From Galbitalea sp036271875 (GTDB taxonomy: Bacteria > Actinomycetota > Actinomycetes > Actinomycetales > Microbacteriaceae), in the NCBI GenBank assembly GCA_036271875.1, contig DATAZU010000005.1, forward strand, positions 62,001 through 126,000: a stretch of DNA of 64,000 bases. Reading direction: 5' to 3'. The notes beneath the pieces are model-generated. The model was not told the origin of the DNA. It ran no database searches and was given only the letters and a program-made list of their open reading frames with translations. This document shows, in pieces, positions 42,354 through 50,491 of this stretch. The position numbers were made by a program, and so were the translations under genes. Each line of letters begins with the position of its first letter. The first letter of the stretch is position 1.

Positions 42354-43367
42354 ATGACTTCAGTAACTGAGCTAGCCGCTGGAAGCGAGCGCGCGGCCGT
42401 CGAGACAGACTCTCGGCGGCCGCGCGGCACCACAGAACCACCCAATGGCGGCACCGCGCCGCCGACGCCGCGCCGAACTCGCCGATCCTTGACCCCGTTG
42501 TGGCTGTTGACCCCGGCCGGGATCGTTGTCATCGCGCTGATCCTCATTCCGATCGGGTTCCTTCTCTTCACGTCGTTCACCAACTTTGATCAGCGTTCGC
42601 TGTTCACGGGCGCCTTCGACTGGACCGGAATCACCGAGTACACCTCCATCTTCACGAACGTTGATTTCTGGTGGTCGCTTCTTCGCACGGTTCTGTTCAC
42701 CGCCGCAATGGTGGCGGGAAGTGTCGTCATCGGAATGGGCGTTGCGCAACTTCTGACCCGACTCGGCACGGCCATGAAGTACATCGTCACCGTCGTCCTG
42801 ATCCTCGCGTGGGCGATGCCGAACGTCGCGTCCGCACAGGTGTGGAAATGGTTGTTCCAGCCGGGTTACGGCGTCATTAACTGGCTACTGACGCAGACGC
42901 ACCTCTTCGGGAACGTCCTGAATGTCAACTGGCCCCAGGACACGAGCCTCGCATTCTTCTGCATTTGGCTACTCGTCGTTTGGCAGGCCGTGCCCTTCAT
43001 CGCCCTGACTCTCTATGCTGCGCAGTCCCAGGTCAGCCAGGAGTACGTCGAAGCAGCTCGTCTCGATGGTGCGAACGAATGGCGCGTCTACTGGAACGTG
43101 ACCATACCGTTCCTGCGTCCAACGCTGATGCTCATGATCATCCTGTCGGTCATCTGGGACTTCAACGTCTTCAACCAGATCTGGCTGGTTTCACAGGGCG
43201 GACCAAACGACGCCACGATGACTCTTGGCATCTACACATACGTCAACGCGTTTGTGAGCTTTGACCTCGGAAACGGTTCGGCGATCGCGATCGTCACAAC
43301 CGTCATCCTCGGACTCCTCAGCGCCTTTTATGTTCGAAGCCTGCTGCGATCGGGAGAAGACCTGTGA
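42354..43367 (+). CDS. Sugar ABC transporter permease, MalF type
   Basis: 337 aa. A disordered Pro/Thr/Arg-rich N-terminus (1-48) precedes six membrane segments starting at LTPLWLLTPAGIVVIALILIP. The ATPase-docking EAA loop reads EYVEAARLDGANEWRVYWNVTIPFLRP. Its stop overlaps the next permease start by four bases. It pairs with that permease to form the channel for the sugar bound by the lipoprotein encoded just upstream. Confidence 0.93.
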   Translation: MTSVTELAAGSERAAVETDSRRPRGTTEPPNGGTAPPTPRRTRRSLTPLWLLTPAGIVVIALILIPIGFLLFTSFTNFDQRSLFTGAFDWTGITEYTSIFTNVDFWWSLLRTVLFTAAMVAGSVVIGMGVAQLLTRLGTAMKYIVTVVLILAWAMPNVASAQVWKWLFQPGYGVINWLLTQTHLFGNVLNVNWPQDTSLAFFCIWLLVVWQAVPFIALTLYAAQSQVSQEYVEAARLDGANEWRVYWNVTIPFLRPTLMLMIILSVIWDFNVFNQIWLVSQGGPNDATMTLGIYTYVNAFVSFDLGNGSAIAIVTTVILGLLSAFYVRSLLRSGEDL

Positions 43368-44263
43368 GTGCACCAACGTTAATCTCCGGACCGCTTGCCC
43401 CGTCCGGGACGAAGGTCGTGCGAGCGACCCCCGGCCGTCACGGAAAACGTCGCTGGATCGCAACGCTGATCGCCATCGTGTTCAGCCTGATCTGGGTCTT
43501 CCCGGTCTACTGGATGATCAACACCGCGTTGAAGCCGCAATCCGAGGTGATGACGCCGACGCCGCTGTTCTTCCCGCTTCATCCGACGCTCAGCAACTTC
43601 ATCGACGCAGTGAACAACTCGACCTTTCTCGACAACCTGCGGAGCAGCCTGATTGTGGTCGTCGCGTCGGTGCTGGTGTCGGCGGCGATTGCCTTCTTCG
43701 CGTGCGCCGCGCTCACGCGATTCCGTTTCCGGGGCCGCCGCGTGATCATGGTGACGATCCTCGTGGTGCAGATGCTTCCGAGCGTTGCCCTGCTCATCCC
43801 GACGTTCCTGGTCTTCAACGATTTCAACCTGGTCGGGTCTTACCTGGGGCTGATTCTCGCCTACATCGCGATGGTGCTCCCGTTCTCCATCTGGATTCTT
43901 CGCGGATTCTTCATCGCCGTACCCGTCGAGATCGAAGAGGCCGCCAGGGTGGATGGCGCGAGCGACTGGCGCATTCTGAGGAGTGTGCTCTTCCCGCTGG
44001 TTGCCCCCGGCATCATCTCGACGAGCATCTTTGCCTTCATCGCGGCCTGGAACGAGTACATCCTCGCGTACACATTCATGAAGGACAACACCATGTACAC
44101 GCTGCCGATCTGGCTGGCGTCGTTCTCGACCCCGCACTCCGGCACCGACTTCGGCGGCCAGATGGCGGCGTCCGTGCTGTTTTCGCTGCCGGTCGTGATC
44201 TTCTTCCTGATCATCCAACGCAAGCTCGTAAGCGGTATCGCTGCCGGGGCAGTGAAGGGATAG
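43364..44263 (+). CDS. Sugar ABC transporter permease, MalG type
   Basis: 299 aa, six membrane segments. EAA loop IEEAARVDGASDWRILRSVLFPLVAPG. The C-terminus, LVSGIAAGAVKG, is the usual MalG ending. GTG at 43364 lies in a GTGA overlap with the upstream permease. No ATP-binding gene follows; actinomycetes often power such importers with one shared MsiK-type ATPase encoded elsewhere. A long open frame on the opposite strand of this gene is a GC-bias shadow. Confidence 0.93.
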   Translation: MSAPTLISGPLAPSGTKVVRATPGRHGKRRWIATLIAIVFSLIWVFPVYWMINTALKPQSEVMTPTPLFFPLHPTLSNFIDAVNNSTFLDNLRSSLIVVVASVLVSAAIAFFACAALTRFRFRGRRVIMVTILVVQMLPSVALLIPTFLVFNDFNLVGSYLGLILAYIAMVLPFSIWILRGFFIAVPVEIEEAARVDGASDWRILRSVLFPLVAPGIISTSIFAFIAAWNEYILAYTFMKDNTMYTLPIWLASFSTPHSGTDFGGQMAASVLFSLPVVIFFLIIQRKLVSGIAAGAVKG

Positions 44264-44341
44264 CTCCACCCAGGAACCGGGCTCGCCGCTGGCGGTTCGG
44301 GTTCTGTAGTAATCTGTCGTAGTTGCCTTTTGGCATCGCCG

Positions 44342-44415
44342 GGGTCCATGGCGCAGCCCGGTAGCGCACCTGCATGGCATGCAGGGGGTCAGGGGTTCGA
44401 ATCCCCTTGGATCCA
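44342..44415 (+). tRNA. tRNA-Ala (anticodon GGC)
   Basis: Full cloverleaf of 74 bases. The acceptor is GGGTCCA/TGGATCC with discriminator A. It has the G3-U70 wobble pair that identifies alanine tRNA. D stem GCGC/GCGC, anticodon stem CCTGC/GCAGG with loop ATGGCAT (anticodon GGC at 44376-44378), T stem AGGGG/CCCCT with TTCGAAT loop. CCA is not encoded. No direct repeat of its 3' end is apparent nearby, so it does not look like a used attachment site. Confidence 0.96.
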
Positions 44416-44419
44416 CAAA

Positions 44420-44457
44420 TGTCAGAAGCCCTCGCCGAAAGGTGGGGGCTTCTGACA
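44420..44457. terminator. Bidirectional hairpin terminator between tRNA-Ala and galE
   Basis: TGTCAGAAGCCC (44420-44431) and GGGCTTCTGACA (44446-44457) form a perfect 12-bp stem with a 14-base loop, 4 bases after the tRNA. galE converges from the right and ends at 44496, so the hairpin can serve both strands. Confidence 0.75.
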
Positions 44458-44495
44458 TCTACGCATCTATGGTCGCCGAGAACTCTCGTGGGCCC

Positions 44496-45458
44496 CTACT
44501 GCGCTGCCAGGCGAGCACGCCACGCGGACTCGACCGTGTCGCGGAGGGAGTGGCGCATTCCCCAGTCGATGTCTCGCGCGGCGAGGTCGCCGTTCGCGAC
44601 GATGCGTGCGGGGTCGCCGGGCCGCCGAGGCGCAACGATCGGTGCGAACTCGATGCCCGTGACGTCCCCGATCGCTGTCATGATCTCGGCAACGGAGACC
44701 CCGGTGCCACTGCCCAGGTTGTATGCCGGCTCGAGCGGCTCCCCCGCCTCGAGCCGACGGGCGGCCGCGACGTGCGACCGCGCCAGATCGGAGACGTGCA
44801 CATAGTCGCGCACATTGGTGCCATCCGGCGTCGGATAGTCGTTGCCGAAGATCCGCGGGGTTTCACCGGCAATCAGCGCGTCAAACACCATGGGGAACAG
44901 ATTGTGTGGGCTCGCATCGAAGACGCCCGGATCGCCCGACCCGACCACGTTGAAGTAACGCAGACAGGTGTGCCGCAAACCCACAGCCACGGCCTGGTCG
45001 CGCAGCAACCACTCCCCCACGAGTTTCGATTCGCCATACGGCGACGTGGGCGCGCACGGTGACTGCTCGGTCACTAGGTCAACGTTCGGAGCGCCATACA
45101 CCGCGGCGCTGGATGAAAACACGATCCGCTCGACGCCACAATCCGCCATCACGCCAAGCAGAACCGCCATTCCCGTGACGTTCTGCGTGTAGGTGTGCAT
45201 CGGGCGCTGAACCGAGACGCCGGCGTACTTGAAGCCCGCGACATGGATGACCCCGGTGACGCCGTGGTCTTCAATGGCACGGCTGACTGCAGCGCCATCC
45301 AGGATGCTGGAGCGCACAAATGGCACACCCGCCGGGACGAAACTCTCCCGGCCTGTGGAGAGGTCATCGAGCACGACCGGCTCGAGTCCGGCGTCTCCGA
45401 GCGCACGGACCACGTGAGCGCCGATGTAGCCGGCGCCACCCGTGACTAACCACGACAT
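44496..45458 (-). CDS. galE: UDP-glucose 4-epimerase
   Basis: 320 aa, extended SDR. Interconverts UDP-glucose and UDP-galactose with bound NAD. The NAD loop TGGAGYIG is at residues 6-13, FSSSAAVYG at 114-122, and the catalytic YGESK is Tyr141 and Lys145. SGTGVSVAEIMTAIGDVTG near 260 is typical. The ATG at 45458, preceded by AAGGAG, starts directly at MSWLVTGGAG; earlier in-frame codons would add non-homologous residues. It is divergent from the galactokinase-like gene, with 173 bases between them. It may feed cell-wall polysaccharide as well as galactose use. Confidence 0.93.
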   Translation of the reverse strand: MSWLVTGGAGYIGAHVVRALGDAGLEPVVLDDLSTGRESFVPAGVPFVRSSILDGAAVSRAIEDHGVTGVIHVAGFKYAGVSVQRPMHTYTQNVTGMAVLLGVMADCGVERIVFSSSAAVYGAPNVDLVTEQSPCAPTSPYGESKLVGEWLLRDQAVAVGLRHTCLRYFNVVGSGDPGVFDASPHNLFPMVFDALIAGETPRIFGNDYPTPDGTNVRDYVHVSDLARSHVAAARRLEAGEPLEPAYNLGSGTGVSVAEIMTAIGDVTGIEFAPIVAPRRPGDPARIVANGDLAARDIDWGMRHSLRDTVESAWRARLAAQ

Positions 45459-45631
45459 GAAACTCCTTAGGGTGATCAGCAACGGTAGCGGGCCAAGTCT
45501 GCCGCGCGCTTGGGACACACTATGAACGTCCAAGCAATATTGCGCGACCGCGATACGGTTCGAGTGATGTTCCAACCGATATTCGTCGACCGTCGCGCGC
45601 ACCGACCCAGCTGGCATGGCCCGGAGCTGGT

Positions 45632-46813
45632 GTGAGCGACGCGGAATTCCTCTGGGACATACGTGACGAGACGGCAGCGACCTTCACGGACGTCTTCGGG
45701 TACGAGCCGAGCGGAATGTGGTCGGCGCCCGGCACGGTGAACCTAATCGGCGATGGGGCCGACTACAACCTCGGATACGCACTGTCCTCCGCGATCGACC
45801 GTCGCGCGTTCATCGCTCTGGGGTTGCGAGAAGACGGCATCGCGCGAGTTGCGAGCTCGTTCTCAGGTGAGGTGGTGGAGATTTCGCTCCTCGAGCTCGG
45901 GCCGGAGCAGTTCGCCGGATGGTCGGCCTTCCCGCTCGTCGTCGCCTGGGCGCTTGGGCAGTCTGTATCCCTCGGCACGAGTGGAGCGGATCTCGCCGCC
46001 GTTCCGGGCTTCGACATCTACATCGAGTCGGATGTTCCGTCCGGGGCCGCATTCTCCGCATTCGGTGCGGTCGAATCGGCGGTGGCACTCGCCCTGGCCG
46101 ACGTCTGGCAGCTCGGACTCGACCGGCACACACTCATCCGCGCGTGCCAACTCGCAGATTCGGTCGCGATCGGTTCGCAGTCGAGCGGGATGACTGCGTC
46201 GGCGTCGCTGCTTGGACAGCCGGATGCCGCGGTGTTTGTCGATCGCCGAAATCTCGAGTCGACCATCGTTCGGCTCGGGATACTCGACGCGGGGCTCGGT
46301 GTGCTTCTCATCGATACCGACGCCCAACTGCCCGAGGACATCGAAATCGACCGGCGAGCATCCTGCGCCCTCGGTGCCAGCCGGCTGGGCGTCGGCACTC
46401 TGCGCGACCTATCCGTCGACGACCTGCCTCGCGCGCGCGATCTCCTCGACGACATCACCTTCCGTCGGGTTCGGCACGTCGTCACGGAAAACCAGCGCGT
46501 GCTTGATGCGGTGATCGCTCTCGAAGCACATGATCCGGCATCGATCGGCGAGTTGCTTGACGCGTCGCATCGATCGCTGCGCGACGACTTCGACCTCTCT
46601 ACGCGTGAGCTGGACCTCGCCGTCGAGACGGCGCAGGTCGGTGGTGCTCTGGGCGCGCGAGCTGCGGGAAGCGGCTCAGCACTCGCGCTCGTTGCGCTCG
46701 AGGATGTCAGTCGCATCCAGGTCGCGATCGATGGCGCATTCGCCGAGCACGCACTCGGTGTGCCGGAAACCTATCTCGTGACGCCCTCCCAGGGCGCGCT
46801 GCGCGAGCGCTAA
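45632..46813 (+). CDS. Galactokinase-like GHMP protein, probably non-catalytic
   Basis: 393 aa, homologous to GalK over its length, but key motifs are changed. The sugar-binding GRVNLIGEHTDYN of GalK reads GTVNLIGDGADYN (residues 34-46). The ATP loop PxGxGLSSSAA reads PSGAAFSAFGA (136-146). The CGIMDQ segment that carries the catalytic Asp reads SSGMTAS (184-190), with Thr188 in place of Asp. The third motif, GGGFGG, reads AAGSGS. The frame is intact and codon use is normal, so it is not a simple pseudogene. A sensor or regulator role, as for yeast Gal3, is possible. GTG start at 45632. Confidence 0.75.
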   Translation: MSDAEFLWDIRDETAATFTDVFGYEPSGMWSAPGTVNLIGDGADYNLGYALSSAIDRRAFIALGLREDGIARVASSFSGEVVEISLLELGPEQFAGWSAFPLVVAWALGQSVSLGTSGADLAAVPGFDIYIESDVPSGAAFSAFGAVESAVALALADVWQLGLDRHTLIRACQLADSVAIGSQSSGMTASASLLGQPDAAVFVDRRNLESTIVRLGILDAGLGVLLIDTDAQLPEDIEIDRRASCALGASRLGVGTLRDLSVDDLPRARDLLDDITFRRVRHVVTENQRVLDAVIALEAHDPASIGELLDASHRSLRDDFDLSTRELDLAVETAQVGGALGARAAGSGSALALVALEDVSRIQVAIDGAFAEHALGVPETYLVTPSQGALRER

Positions 46814-46885
46814 GGCGCGCAGCACGCGCCGCAAGATTTTCCGGTCGAGACGGAACCTTTTTGATCGCACCGGACATTTCCTCTC

Positions 46886-47440
46886 GTGAGCGCTCAATCC
46901 GACGACCAGCGGGACTGGGCGGATGCGCTGTCTGGCGACGGCGAGGCGTTTGGTCGGATCTTCGATCGTCACCGCCATCGGATGTTCCGGCATGCCTACG
47001 GGGTCCTCGGCGTGGTCGCGGACGCCGACGACGCCGTGTCGATCGCATTTCTCGAGGCGTGGCGCCGGGCCGACGGCGTCCGATTCGTCCACGGGTCGAT
47101 GCTGCCCTGGCTCTTGGTGACAGCCACGAACGCGTCCAGAAACCTTGCGCGCAGCAGTAGGCGCTATCGAAACATGCTGAGTCGGCTGCCCGCCGACACG
47201 CACGAAGGGGATCGGTACGTCGATCTGTCCGACGGCGACGCGCTCTCGGCGCTTCGTAGCCTTTCCCCCGCCGACCAGCGCATCCTCACGCTCTGCGTGC
47301 TCGAGCAGCTTTCCGAGAAGGACGCCGCCTCCGTACTTCGGATTCCGGTCGGCACCGTGAAGTCCCGGCTCTCTCGCGCGAAGGCACGATTGGCCGGCCA
47401 ACTGACTCCCCGAGCCAAGGAGATACCCAATGAACAGTGA
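46886..47440 (+). CDS. ECF-type RNA polymerase sigma factor
   Basis: 184 aa. Region 2: FGRIFDRHRHRMFRHAYGVLGVVADADDAVSIAFLEAWRRADGV. Region 4: LSEKDAASVLRIPVGTVKSRLSRAKARL. GTG at 46886. A GGAACC at 46852-46857 upstream looks like an ECF -35 element and suggests autoregulation, although no matching -10 is clear. The 3' end overlaps the next gene, a membrane protein, by 11 bases, the usual sigma/anti-sigma arrangement. Confidence 0.9.
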   Translation: MSAQSDDQRDWADALSGDGEAFGRIFDRHRHRMFRHAYGVLGVVADADDAVSIAFLEAWRRADGVRFVHGSMLPWLLVTATNASRNLARSSRRYRNMLSRLPADTHEGDRYVDLSDGDALSALRSLSPADQRILTLCVLEQLSEKDAASVLRIPVGTVKSRLSRAKARLAGQLTPRAKEIPNEQ

Positions 47441-48359
47441 ATCAACCCCAAGCACCCGCGCGACCCAATTTCGGCAGGCGCTCGTCGCCACCGCCAATCT
47501 CGGCCCGTACGTTCGGCGGAGACCCTCCTTCAAGCTGGTGGTCGGGCTGGTTGTCGCGTTCGTCATCGCCGGCACGGTGACCGGCGGCACAGTCGCGTAT
47601 GCCGCTATCGCGGATCCGGATGTGGTCGCGGCGAACGCCGGCGCATCAGGCACCGGAGACAACTACGTCACGTCCCAGGACGGCATACTCGTTGGACATC
47701 CTTTCGCTCGATCAGCAAGCGGCACCCAGACCATCGACGTGGGAGCCAAACCTACCGACGCAACGAGCCTCATCGAGGGCTTCGGGTGCGTAGACCCGGG
47801 GCATTTCACACTGCTCGTGGACGGCAGAAAGATCGACTCGTTCGACGACTGCTCGCCGGGCGGAAGCGGGGCAAGTCCTCTGACCGTCTCGGGGAACGGC
47901 GATCACAGCGTCACCCTGCAGACACAACGCGGAGTGCGATTCGCGGTGTGGCTGTCGTGGGCTCGAATTCCGAAGTTCCACGATTCTTCGGCGCAAAAGC
48001 AGGCCCTGGCTGACAGTTGGACAACGCGGGATGAAGACATTGTCGGTTTCGGGCGGTTTGCCGGATGTATGGCAGCCCTCGGGCATCCGCTCGGTGATAT
48101 CACGCTGGGGCTCGTACCCGGATATTCGGAGCCCGTGTCGGCGGTGAACGACGGCACGGATCAGCGCTGCTACACGACTGAATATCGAGACATAGATGCT
48201 GAGTGGCAGACCGAGATATCCCAGGGTGCGGTGGGAGCCGCGTCACTCGCTGCCTGCACGCCAGCGGAGAAGTCGGCGACCTCGACCGGAGTTCAGCGCC
48301 TGGTGCTTGTGAAGGGCGGATTGCTTCCCCGCCTGGATGGCTGCCCCTGGATCGGCTAG
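47430..48359 (+). CDS. Membrane protein downstream of the ECF sigma factor, candidate regulator
   Basis: 309 aa. A cytoplasmic N-terminus of about 33 residues (ATQFRQALVATANLGPYVRRRP) precedes one membrane segment (about 34-60), and the rest is extracytoplasmic. The outer part contains several cysteines (GFGCVDPGHF, DDCSPGG, AGCMAALG, RCYTTEY, AACTPAE) that could form disulfides. No known domain is recognised. Overlap with the sigma gene and one-membrane-pass topology suggest an anti-sigma factor, but the short N-terminus lacks an obvious zinc anti-sigma motif. Confidence 0.75.
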   Translation: MNSESTPSTRATQFRQALVATANLGPYVRRRPSFKLVVGLVVAFVIAGTVTGGTVAYAAIADPDVVAANAGASGTGDNYVTSQDGILVGHPFARSASGTQTIDVGAKPTDATSLIEGFGCVDPGHFTLLVDGRKIDSFDDCSPGGSGASPLTVSGNGDHSVTLQTQRGVRFAVWLSWARIPKFHDSSAQKQALADSWTTRDEDIVGFGRFAGCMAALGHPLGDITLGLVPGYSEPVSAVNDGTDQRCYTTEYRDIDAEWQTEISQGAVGAASLAACTPAEKSATSTGVQRLVLVKGGLLPRLDGCPWIG

Positions 48360-48366
48360 CCCGCGT

Positions 48367-48795
48367 CTACTTTTGCAGTTCAGCGATCTGCGCGCGAGCA
48401 GCGACCACGAGCTCGTCGTTCGTATTTGCGTGGCCCTTCAGCCCCCAGCCTCCGGCAACTGCCTCGGTGAGCAGCACCCAGGTGCGGTCGACGATAGTCG
48501 GGTCACCGGACGCGTCCGCGATGAGCGTGGTCAGCCGCTCAACAACAGCGAGCTGCTTGTCGCGATCCAGCGCACCCGCGTTTGTGAGCACCTGCACGCG
48601 AATGTAGTTGCTGTCGCCATCCACATTGGACAGATCCCCCGCCGGAAGGTCGTGCACGAAGCCCGCAGTGTTCTGGCGGAACATGGGGATGTTCGGAACG
48701 GCCTCGATGGTCATGACCGTGGTCGCGAGATCGATCGCGAGCTTGTGCTTGTCGGCAAACGTTCCGGTTGTTGCGTAGACATCGATCATGGGCAT
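48367..48795 (-). CDS. Tautomerase-superfamily protein (4-oxalocrotonate tautomerase/cis-CaaD-like)
   Basis: 142 aa. It begins Met-Pro, and Pro2 becomes the N-terminal catalytic base after Met removal, as in all active tautomerases. The length and repeat-like halves resemble fused tautomerases such as cis-CaaD and malonate semialdehyde decarboxylase. IRVQVLTNAGALDRDKQLAVVERLTTLIADASGD is the second-half strand-helix. AGGAGA lies 8 bases before the ATG. It is divergent from a TetR gene, and the intergenic region holds two matching palindromes, so it is probably induced by that regulator's ligand. Confidence 0.85.
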   Translation of the reverse strand: MPMIDVYATTGTFADKHKLAIDLATTVMTIEAVPNIPMFRQNTAGFVHDLPAGDLSNVDGDSNYIRVQVLTNAGALDRDKQLAVVERLTTLIADASGDPTIVDRTWVLLTEAVAGGWGLKGHANTNDELVVAARAQIAELQK

Positions 48796-48847
48796 GGCGT
48801 TCTCCTGGGGATGATGGGCCGCGTTGGGCGACGTGCTGAGTCTGCCT

Positions 48848-48887
48848 TATGACGATCGTCATAGTCAAGCTATGATGGCAATCATAG
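48848..48887. promoter_or_regulatory. Twin TetR operators between the tautomerase and TetR genes
   Basis: TATGAC-GATC-GTCATA (48848-48863) and CTATGAT-GGCA-ATCATAG (48870-48887) share the consensus TATGAY-N4-RTCATA. Their centres are 23 bases apart. The inner 14 bases of the first, ATGACGATCGTCAT, are a perfect palindrome. TATGAT at 48871-48876 within the second could be the -10 of the TetR gene, so binding would repress both genes. Confidence 0.72.
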
Positions 48888-48905
48888 GGAACCATTGGAG
48901 GATCG

Positions 48906-49511
48906 ATGGCCGGGGACACCCGTCACCGAATGATTGTCGGTGCGGCTCGGCTGCTCGCCGAACGTGGACTACAGGAGACGTCGTTCTCCGGTGTGCTCGA
49001 ACTCACCGGGGCTCCGCGCGGATCGATTTACCACCATTTCCCCGACGGCAAAGACCAGCTCGTGGCATCCGCGGTCGATCTGGCCGGAGCTCACGCGATC
49101 GCGCTGATCGAGCGATCCGCGGGTCTGCCGGCGAAGGATGTCACCACGCACTTCCTGGGGATGTGGCGCGAGGTGCTCGTGCGCTCCGATTTCAGGGCCG
49201 GATGCTCGGTCCTCGCCGTCACCATCGCCACGGACTCCCCCGACCTGCTTGAGCACGCGGCAACGGTATTCCGCACCTGGCGGGTGCGACTCGCGGAGCT
49301 GCTGCGCGACGGTGGACTCAGCGAATCGGACTCCCGACGCTTCGCCGCCATCCTGATTGCAGGGACCGAGGGCGCGGTCGTTCTCAGTCGGGCAGAGCAC
49401 TCGATGGAACCGTTCGAACTCGTCGCCGAGCAGCTCAGCGCCCAGGTCGGCCAGCTCGGCCAGGTCGGCCAGGTCGGCCACGTCGGCCACGTCGGCCACG
49501 TGGCAGGCTAG
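48906..49511 (+). CDS. TetR/AcrR transcriptional regulator with repetitive C-terminal tail
   Basis: 201 aa. The helix-turn-helix is GLQETSFSGVLELTGAPRGSIYHHFPDGKDQL, and the C-terminal domain resembles the LmrA/YxaF group (TetR_C). The last 20 residues are a low-complexity VGQ/VGH repeat (GQVGQVGHVGHVGHV), encoded by tandem 9-base units GTCGGCCAS from about 49446 to 49502. Such units change copy number easily. Control of the divergent tautomerase and itself through the palindromes at 48848-48887 is very likely. Confidence 0.88.
   Translation: MAGDTRHRMIVGAARLLAERGLQETSFSGVLELTGAPRGSIYHHFPDGKDQLVASAVDLAGAHAIALIERSAGLPAKDVTTHFLGMWREVLVRSDFRAGCSVLAVTIATDSPDLLEHAATVFRTWRVRLAELLRDGGLSESDSRRFAAILIAGTEGAVVLSRAEHSMEPFELVAEQLSAQVGQLGQVGQVGHVGHVGHVAG
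49446..49502 (+). repeat. Tandem 9-base repeat in the TetR gene 3' end
   Basis: About six consecutive units of GTCGGCCAS (S = G or C) encode alternating VGQ and VGH triplets. The unit is a multiple of three, so copy changes keep the frame. Confidence 0.8.
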
Positions 49512-50035
49512 CCCCGTCGCCAGTCGATGCCGTCGGGGAAATCGCCGAGCACGAGGTCCATCAGTAACCCGTCCTCGTGGGTGCCGTTGGGTCGAAGCTG
49601 ATACTCACGCAGCACACCGACCCGCTGGAATCCGAGACGTTCGTAGCTGCGAATGGCTGGCGCGTTGTGCACGTTGGGGTCCAGCGTGAAGCGGTGGTGT
49701 CCGAGCGTCGCAAGATGTGTCATCGCGATGGCAAGCGCCTCGGCCCCATAGCGGCGTCCGTACCACTCGGCCCCGAGGAACAGGTGCATCACGACGTGCA
49801 GGTATTCCGGGTCAACGTTCGGGTACAGGAAGATGGCGCCCGCCGGGCGACCGTCGATGTCCATCACGAGCGCGTTGCCCGACTCGAGAATCTCCTCGCG
49901 AATGCGATCGGCCGTGTAACCAACCCACCACGTCGAAACTTCGGGTTCGGACAGGATGTCAAGCAGCGGAGCAGCATCCGCCTCGACGGGTGGGCGAAGC
50001 CACATCCGTTCCCCCTCGAGCGCTGGCCAGCTCAT
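49508..50035 (-). CDS. GNAT-family N-acetyltransferase (RimJ/AAC(6')-like)
   Basis: 175 aa. It starts SWPALEGERMWLRPPVEADAAPLLDILSEPEV, the usual opening of RimJ-type and aminoglycoside 6'-acetyltransferase relatives. The acetyl-CoA motif is LGAEWYGRRYGAEALAIAMTHLA, and HNAPAIRSYERLGFQRVG is motif B. ATG at 50035 is chosen because the family N-terminus begins here; it lies 19 bases after the rsfS stop. Its 3' end meets the TetR gene tail to tail. Antibiotic modification cannot be inferred from this level of similarity. Confidence 0.85.
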   Translation of the reverse strand: MSWPALEGERMWLRPPVEADAAPLLDILSEPEVSTWWVGYTADRIREEILESGNALVMDIDGRPAGAIFLYPNVDPEYLHVVMHLFLGAEWYGRRYGAEALAIAMTHLATLGHHRFTLDPNVHNAPAIRSYERLGFQRVGVLREYQLRPNGTHEDGLLMDLVLGDFPDGIDWRRG

Positions 50036-50054
50036 CGCGAGGGCCGACCGGGGG

Positions 50055-50432
50055 TCACTCGACCGAGCGGGCAACCGGAAGTTCGACCGGGAGTACCGGG
50101 CAGTCCTTCCAGAGGCGCTCGAGCGAGTAGTACATCCGGTCCTCCTCGTGAAACACGTGTACCACGAGATCGCCGAAGTCCAGCAGCACCCAGCGGCCCT
50201 CCTGGCGACCCTCGCGCCGCAGCGGCTTCGCGCCGAATTCGATGAGCTTGTCTTCCACTTCGGATGCGATGGAGAGCACGTTTCGTTCGCTTCGACCGGT
50301 TACCAGCAGGAACACGTCCGTGAGCGGTAGCGGTCCCGAAACGTCGAGGGCGACGAGGTCCTCTCCAGACTTGGAGTCGGCGGCCAGAACGGCAACCTTG
50401 AGAAGCTCGAGGGCGTGGGGTGATGCGGTCAC
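50055..50432 (-). CDS. rsfS: Ribosome silencing factor RsfS
   Basis: 125 aa. Binds ribosomal protein L14 on the 50S subunit and blocks subunit joining in starvation. Family blocks: DSKSGEDLVALDVSGPLPLTDVFLLVTGRSERNVLSIASEVEDKL, GRQEGRWVLLDFGDLVVHVFHEEDRMYYSLERLW. GTG start at 50432. Its position downstream of nadD and the disordered membrane protein is the normal actinobacterial arrangement. Confidence 0.95.
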   Translation of the reverse strand: MTASPHALELLKVAVLAADSKSGEDLVALDVSGPLPLTDVFLLVTGRSERNVLSIASEVEDKLIEFGAKPLRREGRQEGRWVLLDFGDLVVHVFHEEDRMYYSLERLWKDCPVLPVELPVARSVE

Positions 50433-50491
50433 TGGTTCCTAGGGAGTGTTGGCTGGTTGGTGAGCGTAGCGGAGGTGATTGCCGTCCGGCG

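Noticed and set aside
44342..44415. tRNA-Ala as an integration site for a mobile element
   Set aside because: No integrase and no duplicated tRNA end were seen, and both flanks look like chromosomal metabolic genes.
43379..44458. A 359-codon open frame on the minus strand opposite the MalG-type permease
   Set aside because: It reads as Asp/His/Arg-rich sequence without domains, also covers the tRNA gene, and mirrors a well-supported permease.
45632..46813. Active galactokinase
   Set aside because: The catalytic Asp and all nucleotide-binding loops are altered, so the name galK was not given.
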